This document shows, piece by piece, positions 21,579-31,283 of a DNA stretch of 64,000 nt (positions within the stretch are counted from its first letter, which is position 1; each line of letters opens with the position of its first letter). Source of the DNA: Endothia cerciana (Eukaryota > Ascomycota > Sordariomycetes > Diaporthales > Cryphonectriaceae). The position numbers were made by a program, and so were the translations under genes. Location of the stretch: positions 124,001 through 188,000 of the forward strand of contig JALRMH010000014.1 in the NCBI GenBank assembly GCA_026119935.1, in the 5' to 3' direction. The notes under the pieces are model-generated. The model ran no database searches. It saw only the letters and a list, made by a program, of their open reading frames with translations, and had not been told where the DNA came from.

Positions 21579-23420
21579 GTGGGTGTTCTCTCTTATACCA
21601 TCTGATTCTAGCCTACATAAGAACCGGCTCTGTATCCTTTGTACGGGATGAAGACATTTGTCCCTAAAGTACAGTCCACCAGAAGTTAAGATAGACTTAG
21701 AGTTCCTCCTTGCTATAGTTTAGAAGGTGAATTGGTAACACCTACTAGAATAGCATTGGCTAGAGCCTTTGTTCTCTCATCTTTCTCTTCAGGTTCTCCA
21801 GGCTATATCCTCTGTCGACAGTAGCCTGCTCAGTGTTTTTCCTTCTCTACCTCCTTTGGACTTTATCCTCTAAGGGAACAGTACGGAAGATGGAGGTAAT
21901 ATATAGGCGAGTGAGAACTCGGACTGATATCACTATGAAGCGCATGACGACCCAGCCTATGAGGGGGTGGAAAAGCACTGGGAGGCATATTAGGGTAGCC
22001 TGGGACCTCGGGAGACCCGCACGCGGACCTCTACAACCCCGATATCCTAGAGGCTGAGCCCAGCTCCAAGTCGTTGACAAGAAAGCGTAAAGATGACGAG
22101 GATGACAGCGGTCGAATGTCAGGTCGTTATCTATGACTTTAGTCGCTCGGAAATGACAGTTGGTGATTAGATAGAGACTAGGCCTATAGTTTACTATTTA
22201 GACACAAGGATCGTCCACTGTTAATCACTCATTTTGGCACGTCCCTGAACCTTTTTCCCTTTTCTCCTTTTTTTCCCCCCTCCTTCTCTATCTCCCACTA
22301 ATGTCTACCCCTTTCCATCAAGCCTTTCCATCAGGATTCAAGCTTACATCAACGGCCACAGTTACTTTGAAGTTTTAGACTACTTCAACTGCTGTGCTTG
22401 TCTTTGCTATAGTCTTAATCACTAGGTGCTGCTAGGTCGGTAAACTTAGACCTTATTACTGCCTCTCGCGATTTTGACCACCTATATCTGACTCAAAACT
22501 TCAGTCATTGTTCAGTTGTTGAGGCCGTCATTCATGCCATTCCGGACCTGTTCTGTCTGTTCCATGAATTTGCATTCTTGATCAAAGTTGCTGCAAAGAC
22601 TGAATAAGGCTTGATCTCGAGTGGCTTAATAATCCGATGAAATATAAGGAGGGGATCTGAGCTTCGACTCGTTGGAATGACATGCCGTGTCTACCTTGAT
22701 CGACCGTACGCGGTTGACGGAAGCGAGAGACAGATTTGTAAGAAGACATCCGAGGAAGCCTGGAATGGGAATGATCTACAGAGTCATGATCTAAAAAGCT
22801 CGGGAGCCGAACGGATGGGACAGCTTGAAAATGTAACGCGGCCTAGGAAGACAAAAGGAAGTGGAGGCCATAACTTTGGTTGTCAAGGAAGTACCATAGT
22901 AGGGGCTTTCGACAGCCGAGGCTGCGGGGCCCTGCATCGATCGGCTTGACTCCACTCCGAGCAAATGCCTCGGCCGGCCTCGCGCTTCTCCTCCACAATC
23001 TTTAGAAACCTATCATACGATTCGTTCAGGAACACATCATTGCCCGTCCCTCTGAAACATCAGATAGGTGTTGATCTTAGCAATTCATTCAGGATCCATT
23101 GATCTTGACTGATCTTTGGTATTGGAGGTCTGCGGCAACTGCACATCTACATGAGGACATCCGAGGGATGTACTGAGCCGCCTAAGACGAGGCGCGCGCC
23201 TAAACAAGGGTTCGTACATAAGGGAATCTTGGCGTCCAGGAACGCTTCTTGAGTCCACCAACAGATCCACTGTGGTTCGACTTCAAGACCCCGAAGCGCC
23301 CGGCTAGCTAGATCCCTGGCCAGGTCCTCTATAAGAAGCCCAGCAGCCACTCCAAAAGCTAGCGCCTACTTTCGCTCCTACATCCTCACCTCCCAGTCCA
23401 TTTCCACGGAGCCATCTATC
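21579..23420. other. AT-rich gap with a decayed coding relic
   Basis: About 1.8 kb between the SET and epoxide hydrolase genes, rich in TA dinucleotides. From about 21908 to 22140 one plus-strand frame reads protein-like pieces (YHYEAHDDPAYEGVEKHWEA, then GSLGPRET and RLSPAPSR) interrupted by TGA and TAG codons that could derive from CGA and CAG. No intact gene or transposon ends are seen. The last 250 bp before 23421 should be the hydrolase promoter. Confidence 0.4.
21908..22140 (+). pseudogene. Possible degenerate gene fragment
   Basis: One frame keeps acidic, protein-like sequence (EAHDDPAYEGVEKHWEAY) but is broken by TGA near 21928, TAG near 21989 and further stops. The stops fit C-to-T changes, the direction of repeat-induced point mutation. 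The parent family is not recognised. The neighbouring SET gene ends in a polar tail, but I see no direct match to it. Confidence 0.3.
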
Positions 23421-24443
23421 ATGCTAGTCGACAAGCTCAAGCCGAACGACCCGCGGGTCCAGTCCGCCACTGCTCACCTCCGCGGGAAGAACTACCACTA
23501 TCTCCACGGGAAGCCCTCAGGCACCATCAAGGGCACCATCCTGCTCGTACACGGATGGCCAGACCTCTCCTTCGGGTGGCGTTACCAGGTCCCCATGCTG
23601 CTGTCCCTCGGCCTCCAGGTGATCGTGCCCGACTGTCTCGGCTACGGCGGCACCGATGCCCCCCAGGGGCTGGCCCTGTACAGCCTCAAGTCCGTCTCTG
23701 ACGACCTCGCGGGGCTCGTGAGGCAGATCTGCGGCCCGGAGGAGCAGATCATCCTCGGCGGCCACGACTGGGGCGGCATGCTGGTCTGGCGGTTCGCGCT
23801 GTGGCACCCCGAGATGCTGAAAGGCGTGTTCAGCATCTGCACGCCCTACGCGCCCCCGTCGCCCGTGTTCATCGACGTGCCGGACATGATCAAGAGGCTG
23901 CCGAACTTCGCGTACCAGGCGCAGCTCGCGGGCCCGGACGTGGAGCGGGAGATCGGGAGCGACCCGGATAAGATCCGGGGCTGGCTAAAGGGGATGTACG
24001 GGGCGCAAGGGCCCGCCGGCGAGCGCGTGTTCAGCGTGGACAAGGGCGTGCACTTTGAGAACATCGACAAGATGGGCCGCTGCCCGCTGCTGAGCGACGA
24101 GGAGGTGGAGTACTACGTGCAGCAGTACACAAGGAACGGGGTCAGGGGGCCGCTGAACTGGTACCGCACGCGCAAGGTCAACTTCGAGGAGGAGCTGGCG
24201 CTACTGAAGGACGGACAGCAGCCGAAGGTCAAGCCCCCGGCCCTAATGGTATCCGCGAAGAAGGACGCGGCGCTACCACCGCGCATGACTGAGGGCATGG
24301 ACGTATACTTCGAGAGCCTGAGGAGGGGTGAGGTCGACGGGACACATTGGTCACTGTGGGAGCCGTATGCAGAGGAGACGAATGGGCATATTGAGAAATT
24401 CGTCCAGGCGCTGCTCAGTGAAGAGGTCAAGGCGTCGATATAA
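23421..24443 (+). CDS. Epoxide hydrolase, alpha/beta-hydrolase fold
   Basis: Intronless, 340 aa, the usual length of soluble fungal epoxide hydrolases. These open epoxides to vicinal diols through an aspartyl ester. LLVHGWPDLSFGWRYQ carries the HGWP oxyanion motif, LGGHDWGGMLVWRFAL the nucleophile Asp116, KKDAALPP a plausible acid Asp282, and GTHWSLWE the catalytic His309. RGPLNWYR in the lid region supplies a tyrosine of the kind that polarises the epoxide. No signal peptide, so cytosolic. The substrate could be a fatty-acid or xenobiotic epoxide; nothing here decides. No biosynthetic cluster genes adjoin it. Confidence 0.92.
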   Translation: MLVDKLKPNDPRVQSATAHLRGKNYHYLHGKPSGTIKGTILLVHGWPDLSFGWRYQVPMLLSLGLQVIVPDCLGYGGTDAPQGLALYSLKSVSDDLAGLVRQICGPEEQIILGGHDWGGMLVWRFALWHPEMLKGVFSICTPYAPPSPVFIDVPDMIKRLPNFAYQAQLAGPDVEREIGSDPDKIRGWLKGMYGAQGPAGERVFSVDKGVHFENIDKMGRCPLLSDEEVEYYVQQYTRNGVRGPLNWYRTRKVNFEEELALLKDGQQPKVKPPALMVSAKKDAALPPRMTEGMDVYFESLRRGEVDGTHWSLWEPYAEETNGHIEKFVQALLSEEVKASI

Positions 24444-25435
24444 TCCGGAGAGTGCGGTTGACGGGGGCAGGTCAAAGAATTAGGACACCGTATGGCAAAC
24501 TATTCGTCACAAATGCTGCAGGAATTTGTAGGAGACTAGGTCCAGAGACTTCAAGCCCTTTCCCCTTCGGGCGAAAAAAAAAAAAAAAAGGGTCAGTAAA
24601 GATGGCTATCTACAACATTACCACTCTACTAGCTTGTATTCAGATCGTGGTTCTCATCAAGTTCGTCGACTGGTCATCGTCGAGTTCCACCTCTGATCTG
24701 AGAAATCGAATCCTAAGTTCAGAACAAATTTCTTCAACATGCCGTGGTCGCCTGCTACTCTTCGTGTCTCTACTGCCTTCAAATGCTTCCTGCGTAGCCA
24801 CTAACCCATACCCATCGATTGTTGTCCTCCTTCTATCAAGTCTTGCCGTTTTGCCAGGCTGTTTGCCCTAAACTAAACAAGCTGGGATCTTCCAGTCAGC
24901 TCATTGCTGCACACTCAAGCAAGCCAGAATCTTCCCGGCAGTCTTCTGATTTCTTGCCAACAGTCAGGCAATCTGTACTGATCCGTCATTATAGCCAGTT
25001 CAAGTAACTTGTTCTCAAACCGGTGCAGATGTTCGGTCTTCAAAGGATTCCGACCTTAGGTAGATTTGCTCTCTACTTCCTTTGCATCCTTCTTCTCTAG
25101 AGCTGCAGTCAAGCCTGTCTTACTGAACAGGCCATGCAGGTTCATCGTCACCATCTTGTCCCGACCACGCTCAGGCGTCTTCTTTCTCGCCCCAGGAACC
25201 CAAGGAGAAACTTCGCCAGCGTCATCTCCCTAGGCGGATCAGAACGCCTTGGTTCTTTTCCTCTCTCGTGGAGATGATCAACTTTCACGAGCAGTCAATT
25301 CCGCTACAACCAACGCCGAGACCCTGAAGCTCCGGATTGAATCCTTCTCGCGGGCCCTTGGGCGTCCACAACTTTAGTGTCTCCCTCCACCAGTCCTCGT
25401 CAATTCTTTCCCACACCAACACTTCTGAATCCTGC
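24444..25435. other. Convergent intergenic region, no gene recognised
   Basis: About 1 kb between the 3' ends of the epoxide hydrolase and CRIPT-like genes. It has a poly-A run at about 24575-24589. An open frame at 24452-24871 looks hydrophobic but has biased, low-complexity composition and no family features. Confidence 0.45.
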
Positions 25436-25969
25436 TCACTTCAGGGAGAATTTCTGCCCGGAGATCTGTGGAGCGTTTCCGGATGCCTTCTTGTTCGGCC
25501 TGCCACACATCGCACAGACTGTTTACCCGATCAGCTCTCACTTCGACTTTCAACATCTGTCGGTCGCCTAGGGGCTACTTACGGTCTGCTTGATATGCAC
25601 ACTTGTGGCAGTAACTATGACCCTGTGTGATCTTGGTCTTGCACTTCGTGCAAGAGCTGCAAGCCAAGTCAGGCTTGAGGTCCGGCAGCAGGGAGGGCTC
25701 CGGGGAGTTACTCACCTAGAGTACTGAGCGTATGGGTTCTTCGCGTTCTTCGACAGTAGCTTGCTCTACATCTCATGTTCGTCAGTCATCTCGGTCCATA
25801 GACGGCTCTTCAGCATGGAACATACCTTCCCAACACCCGCCTGGCCTTGCGCTGCTGACTTTGACGACGAGGCTGCCGGAGACCCATGATACATTTCACT
25901 CTTCTTCTTCACGCCCGGAGTGGCGAGGGTCGTTCCCTTCGTCAGTTTCTGGCATTTTGCGCACACCAT
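25436..25969 (-). CDS. CRIPT-family cysteine-rich protein
   Basis: Four short exons: 25826-25969, 25716-25765, 25583-25656 and 25436-25518, with introns of 59-64 bp, all GT-AG; 116 aa. The N-terminus MVCAKCQKLTKGTTLATPGV is the CRIPT signature. The exons then give LLSKNAKNPYAQYS, SSCTKCKTKITQGHSYCHKC and CAMCGRPNKK, so four CxxC pairs form zinc knuckles in the expected order and spacing. The family is found from plants to humans; CRIPT was named for binding PDZ domains and is also linked to the minor spliceosome, but the ancestral role is poorly known. The protein is complete and ends GQKFSLK. Because each exon is short, the gene is easily missed. Confidence 0.9.
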
Positions 25970-26913
25970 CGTGCATCCACAGCGGAATAGGGCGAGCTAC
26001 TTCACTTTCACCAAATTCAGTACGTCTCGGGCCCGGGGTATGGTGAGTAAGGCTGAATAAACACAGAGTAGTGGTACGTTTGAGGTTGGAGTGCTAACAT
26101 GTGACGTAGCAATTCATAGACAGGGATCACAACAGCCGTGCTGTAGTGGGCCCTTATAAACGACTATCATTGGCCAGACAACAACCTCACTCAAACCCCT
26201 TGTTCATTGTATTTATGTTCTTGCCCCCCCCCCCCCCCCGAGGGATAATATGATCCAGGAATTTGCCATATAGACAACACCGACTTCACTGACTACTGCA
26301 ACTTTATCCTACAGGTATGTGTATTTCGACCCCTTACTACTCAGCTATAGCTTGTACAATTGTGGGAAAGTAGAGCAGCAGGCACCCTAACGCTAAGGAT
26401 ATTGGGCATATAAGCCACATTGGGAGGCCATAATAGGCATTATGAATATCTTTTGTTTAGGATGGATTGAATTCTCAAGACTTCATATTGCATTCCCATT
26501 CTCGACAGATTGATTGTTTCGCCTCAACAAGTTTCTTTAGATGAATTGAATTCCCAAGGCTCTCTCTTCCTTCCTCGTGCTCGACAGGTTGATTGTTCCA
26601 CATCGACAAGTTTATACAGACGGATTGAATTCCCAAGACTGCTTATTCCATTCTCATTCTCGACAGGTTGCTTGTTCCGACTCAACAATCACGTTGTTAA
26701 GCCTTTCTCCTAGAATAGTCACTATCCTCCATCTCTATATATATTGTCAGTACTCTCCCTCACCGACTACAAAAATATGCGAGAACCACCACAGATCTTC
26801 TACCTCTCAGAATTCCAGTACGGCATTCTTCAACCGGGTCGCTCTTCTAGACTCAACTGACAGCACTACCATACCAACCAGATTTACAATCGCAAGCCCA
26901 CCGGACCTTCAAC
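25970..26913. other. Divergent intergenic region with repeats
   Basis: Head-to-head gap of about 940 bp between the CRIPT-like and HAD genes. It holds a run of 16 C at 26224-26239 and the 79-bp tandem repeat listed separately. The segment 26714-26913, with TATATATA near 26737, is likely the HAD promoter and leader. Confidence 0.5.
26464..26691 (+). repeat. 79-bp tandem repeat, three diverged copies
   Basis: Units begin at 26464, 26543 and 26622, each starting with GRATTGAATTCYCAAG and containing CTCGACAGRTTGMTTGTT. The spacing is exactly 79 bp with no indels; the third copy is shorter (about 70 bp). The array lies 220 bp upstream of the HAD phosphatase gene. Confidence 0.85.
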
Positions 26914-27981
26914 ATGTCGATGATCATGGATCAGAAGACCGGAGAGAACGCTTCTGCGACTCAGGATTTTGCCATCGCATTCGACATCGATGGCGTCTTG
27001 GTCCGCGGCAAGGAGCCCATCGCCCGAGCTGGGCATACTCTTGAGACCTTGAGGGCTCACTCGGTGCCCTTCATCCTCCTCACGAACGGCGGTGGGCTCA
27101 CTGAGAACTCTCACGCGGAGCGGGTGACCGCGAGGATCGGTGTGCCGATCCGAGAGGAGCAATTCATCCAGTCTCACACCCCCTTCAAGCAATTCGTCGC
27201 CCAGTACACGGACAAGTTTGTTCTTGTTCTCGGCGGCCATGGGGACCAGATCAGGGACTTGGCGGTGGCGTACGGGCTTACCAAAGACTACGTCCTGACC
27301 GACAGCGATCTCATCAAGCAGTTCCCCAACATCCACCCCTTCCCGGAGCTCACCCAGCAATCTCACGACCTGAACGGCAGACTCAACGACCGCTTCGCCA
27401 AGGATCCTACGGTCTCTGCCATTTTTGTTTTCTCGTCGCCTAGAGACTGGTGTCTCGACCTGCAGCTATGCCTGGACCTACTTCTGTCAGAGGGTGGGCG
27501 CCTCGGGACCCGGTCGCCGAAGAACGGCGACATGAACCTGGAGAATGCGGGATACCAGCAGGATGGACAGCCCGCATTGTACTTCTGCAACCCCGACCTG
27601 GAGTGGGCTACCCGACATGAGCAGCCCCGTCTGGCCCAGGGCGGTTTCCGCGCGGGCCTCGAGGGATTATGGTCGGGACTCACACAGGGCAAGGCCCACT
27701 TGCGGGCCTGGACCTGCGGCAAGCCCACTGAGACCACCTACAAGTACGCCGAGGCCGCCATTGAGATGTGCCACGCCAAGATCAAGTCTCAGGCGCAGGG
27801 CGGGGTGCGAAGGATCTACATGGTGGGCGACAACCCGGAGAGCGATATCCAGGGGGCCCTGCTTGCCAACAAGGCCGAGGGCGTTCAACCTGAGTGGAAG
27901 AGCGTGCTGGTTGAGTCTGGCATCCACAAGGCTGGCACCGTGCCCAGGTTCGAGCCCACTGCGATCAAGGCGGACGTCTAG
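26914..27981 (+). CDS. HAD-superfamily phosphatase, CECR5/Ykr070w-like, apparently shortened at the C-terminus
   Basis: Intronless, 355 aa to the first stop. Class IIA HAD fold: AFDIDGVLVRG (nucleophile Asp24 and acid Asp26), PFILLTNGGG (motif II), CGKPTETTYKYAE (motif III lysine) and MVGDNPESDIQGA (Mg-binding, Asp306). The yeast relative Ykr070w is mitochondrial and of unknown substrate; here no strong presequence is seen. The frame stops with TAG after FEPTAIKADV, but the next 20 codons continue in the same frame (EAVHWLMQEELGLDI) to a second TAG at 28042-28044. That tail resembles the closing helix of the family, so the first TAG is probably a recent nonsense change (CAG to TAG would suffice). 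Catalytic parts are all retained. Confidence 0.88.
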   Translation: MSMIMDQKTGENASATQDFAIAFDIDGVLVRGKEPIARAGHTLETLRAHSVPFILLTNGGGLTENSHAERVTARIGVPIREEQFIQSHTPFKQFVAQYTDKFVLVLGGHGDQIRDLAVAYGLTKDYVLTDSDLIKQFPNIHPFPELTQQSHDLNGRLNDRFAKDPTVSAIFVFSSPRDWCLDLQLCLDLLLSEGGRLGTRSPKNGDMNLENAGYQQDGQPALYFCNPDLEWATRHEQPRLAQGGFRAGLEGLWSGLTQGKAHLRAWTCGKPTETTYKYAEAAIEMCHAKIKSQAQGGVRRIYMVGDNPESDIQGALLANKAEGVQPEWKSVLVESGIHKAGTVPRFEPTAIKADV

Positions 27982-29207
27982 GAGGCTGTCCACTGGCTGA
28001 TGCAGGAGGAGCTTGGTCTGGACATCGGTACTGGAGATGACTAGGCCATCGGCCTTACCAAGGGGGGTTTTCTTATGTAGCATCTTGGCTAGGGGCGAAA
28101 CTTAGCTTACCTGGGGGTGAATATTAGGAGCGAACATTAGGAGCGAACCTTAGGGGCAAACCTTAGAGGCGAAACTTAATGAAACATGATAGTGCGACAT
28201 CTTGATATCACGACCGCCGTGCAACAGTCTACTCCTACCCTTTAGAGACCCGAGGAAGTAATCCCAAAGAAACAATCTTATAAGAGGCTCTCCTGAGTAA
28301 GCATGTGAGAAAATTGTGATAAGACTATTCGTATACACTAACAGAACGATGCAAGATAATGCGCGGTAGCATAGATCCTCGAGTATTTACTACGAACAAT
28401 AGCCCTCCCCCGGTGTCAGAACTTAAACTTCCAGCATCCCATGACTATATGATGCTGCTTTCTGCACTTTCAACTCTTTCTCTTTATCAGGATACCTATC
28501 ATTTGGCCAGCCTTTTTCATTCCACGCTTCTTTCTACTTGCTTTGTTTTAAAATCTACATGCCTCCTCTTCCTTCGGCCGTCACAGCCCTATGCTCATGA
28601 CAACGTACTGGCACGTTCGTGAAGGTAGACATGTAGTTAACTACTTGTAGAAGATGCAGGGGGTTTCCAGCTTTGACACAGCACCGTCAGCCCGCCCGGG
28701 GCACAAGCCGACCGTTACCGTCTCCCGGGCGGCTGGGAGCAGGCTAGTGACATAAACAGGACGTCTAACCAAGTTCGTCAAGCAGAGAATTCTCATTGGC
28801 GACGCCGCAGCTTGGGACAAGGTTGAGAGATGTAGGTCATCCTCGTTCCAGTGTTGTGCCGCTACCGTGCATCCCATGCGAGCACCGTGATACAGCAGCC
28901 CGCCCTCTTTGCAAGCGGCGTGCGAGGATAGTGTGGGCCTCTGCGGGCCGAAGACGGGCAGGGCTGCCTACATACTACGACCCACATCATGACAGCTGCC
29001 TACTCTATTCCTGACTTGGTAAGGCTGATTCTCCTGTCTATGTAGTGAGCGCCTGCCTTTTGACCGTTCTACTTTTTCAAAAGAAAATACACTTCCAGGG
29101 TCTCGAGGTCTTGGAACGCTCAGTATTCGCGACTTTGGCCGACGTCCTCTGGGTCGTACCGCGCCGTACCACGCCCCGTACCCGCGCGCCAGATATTATT
29201 GTTAAGG
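27982..29207. other. Intergenic region, no gene recognised
   Basis: It begins with the 20-codon continuation of the HAD frame, followed by the 13-bp repeat array. The remainder (28180-29207) is AT-richer, without coding signal. The final 200 bp should contain the promoter of the glycosyltransferase. Confidence 0.45.
28123..28174 (+). repeat. 13-bp tandem repeat, four copies
   Basis: Consensus about MTTAGGRGCRAAC, starting at 28123, 28136, 28149 and 28162. A related copy (CTAGGGGCGAAAC) lies just upstream at about 28090. It sits in the 3' region of the HAD gene. Confidence 0.8.
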
Positions 29208-30654
29208 ATGCAACGACAACTAGAGATGACTCTCAGTCGGCGTCGCCTTCGACGGTCGCTCGTCACGCTGCGACTCTTCACCTCGGCTGCGGTCGTGCTC
29301 GTGCTTCTGTACACGACGTTGGCCCATGACAATCCCATCAGGTTGTCCCTGCGGTTCAACGCGCAGACAGCGGGACGGTTCATCACCGGACCGCTGCGGA
29401 GTGACCGCTGGTTGTATGAGGAGCCCAAGTTCCCTGTGGACTGGGCTACCGATGTGGCCATCATCCTGAAGACGGGCTACGGGACTCAGGAGAGAGCTCT
29501 GGAATGGATAGAGGCACTGCCGACCGGGATCAGCCCGGAAAGTGTCATGATTGTAGGGGACTTTGAGGCGGAGGTGGCCGTGGGGCACGATCCGCCGCTG
29601 GAGTTTAAGATTCACGATGTCGTCTCCGACGCCCTACAGAGCTGCGCCAGCGCGCTGCTCAGGCAAAACACGCGCCCTCACCGCGCCGAGAAGTACAGGA
29701 CGCTGGGGGCCACTATCGCTGCGGGGGAGGGCGAGCTGGCCAAGAACCTGTCGGTGTCTTTTGGATGGGAGCTGGACTCCATGAAGGTAACCCAACCACA
29801 AAGCCGAGACTGGTGACCGCCCGCATGTGATCGTCTGCTGAACGGCCTGGTAGTTCATCCCAGCTCTCGACCTCGCCTACCGGACCATGCCGCACAAGAA
29901 GTGGTTCGTCATGGTTGACGACGACACATACCTGGTCCAGCCATCGCTGGACGTTGTTCTGGGCCACTTCGATCCTTCGACCCCCTACTACCTCGGCAAT
30001 GCTGTAGGCGACTATCGGCAACGCTTCGCCCACGGCGGCTCATCGGTTGCCCTGTCCCGTGCGACACTGCAGGAGCTCTTCTCCCAGGCCAATGCTCCCT
30101 GGATAGGTGAAGCCCGCCGCGCCTCGTCGACCGAGGTCTGGGGCGATAGGCTCCTGGCCAGGGCCCTGCTGAGGCTAGGTATCCATATCGACGAGGAAAG
30201 CAGCCGTTTCTTCAGCGGCGAACAGCCGTGGGCATCGCGGCTGAGGAAGGACAGATTCTGCGTACCTGTGGCGACGTTCCACAGGCTCTCAGCCGAGGAG
30301 ATGGGGGATGTCGGCAGGGTGTTCAGGATAGCGGCGGACCCGGTGATGTGGGTTGACCTTTGGGACATGTATGGGGCGCCGCCCTTTGACTTGTACGAGA
30401 AGATGTCGCTGCGGACAGGGTGGGATCATGTGGGCCAGCCAGATGAGCACACCACCACGGTAGAGGATGTGAAGACGGCAGTTGGGTGTTCCCACATTTG
30501 TGAGCGCCGCCGTGAGTGCTTGGCATGGACGTGGGAAGAGGAGCATGGCTTGTGTCATCTGAGCCCCTGGACCACGGTAGGGAGGGAGGTCAGAGGCAGA
30601 GTGTCCGGGTTGCACGTGGACCGGGTGAGGAGATTAGCTGATGTATGCCGATAG
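29208..30654 (+). CDS. Type II membrane glycosyltransferase-like protein (GT31/DUF604 type)
   Basis: Two exons, 29208-29786 and 29854-30654, with a 67-bp intron; 459 aa. A short basic N-terminus is followed by a hydrophobic anchor (LFTSAAVVLVLLYTTLA, about residues 22-38), so a Golgi luminal enzyme is likely. WATDVAIILKTGYGTQERAL and IPALDLAYRTMPHKKWFVMV lead to DDD at 215-217, the metal/nucleotide-sugar motif. LGNAVGDYRQRFAHGGSSVA and EVWGDRLLARALLRLGI are typical of the fungal DUF604 group. The C-terminus has a Cys-rich, PAN-like segment (CSHICERRRECLAWTW). Donor and acceptor sugars are unknown. The start may be the ATG at 29226 instead. Confidence 0.83.
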
Positions 30655-31283
30655 CTAGGCGGAAGACTCAGGCGACGGTGATATACTGCTACGAGATATG
30701 GCTCAGCTTGTCTCCTGATCAGCGCCGTTCCTGGTCGGTGTTGGTGTGGCCGGAGTCTTGGGGGTTGATCATATCATCGATGCGATCAACGGCCGAGCAT
30801 GGAGGAAGCAGTCTCAGCCCCTGAGGTGCGACAGCATCGCTTCTTCGAAATGATCGTCATGGGGGCGCAACAGTCTGGCTTATTTGAAATGATATCCAGG
30901 CGCTGAGAAAGTAGTGTCACACTATGTCTGCGGTCGTCAAACATTGTCGTCAGTATCCTATGTTGGGCAGTTTTCATGCTCGAATACGAGCGAGCGAGCG
31001 GACAGCCTCGAATAATGAGAGAGCCGGAGGGTTAGGGTTGGGAGCGCTGCCCAGGCTGGGCTTATGCGAAACGGAGGAACGGAGCTGGTGAGTCTCTCCG
31101 ACTCCGTCCCATCGGCAAGGGCACAGACAGAGGTCGACGACCACGACGAGCCACGAGTTTCCCCTTATTGAAATCTTCACCATGTATTTGTCTCAAACTC
31201 AAAAAGTTCCCTCCTCTTCCGGAGTGCTCACTATTCTTGCCCACAAGACCTGACGTTCTGAGGCTGTGCGCACCTCTGAAGAT
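30655..31283. other. Intergenic, promoter side of the Zn2Cys6 gene
   Basis: About 630 bp. No coding signal on either strand. It contains the 3' end of the glycosyltransferase gene and the promoter of the following regulator. Confidence 0.5.
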
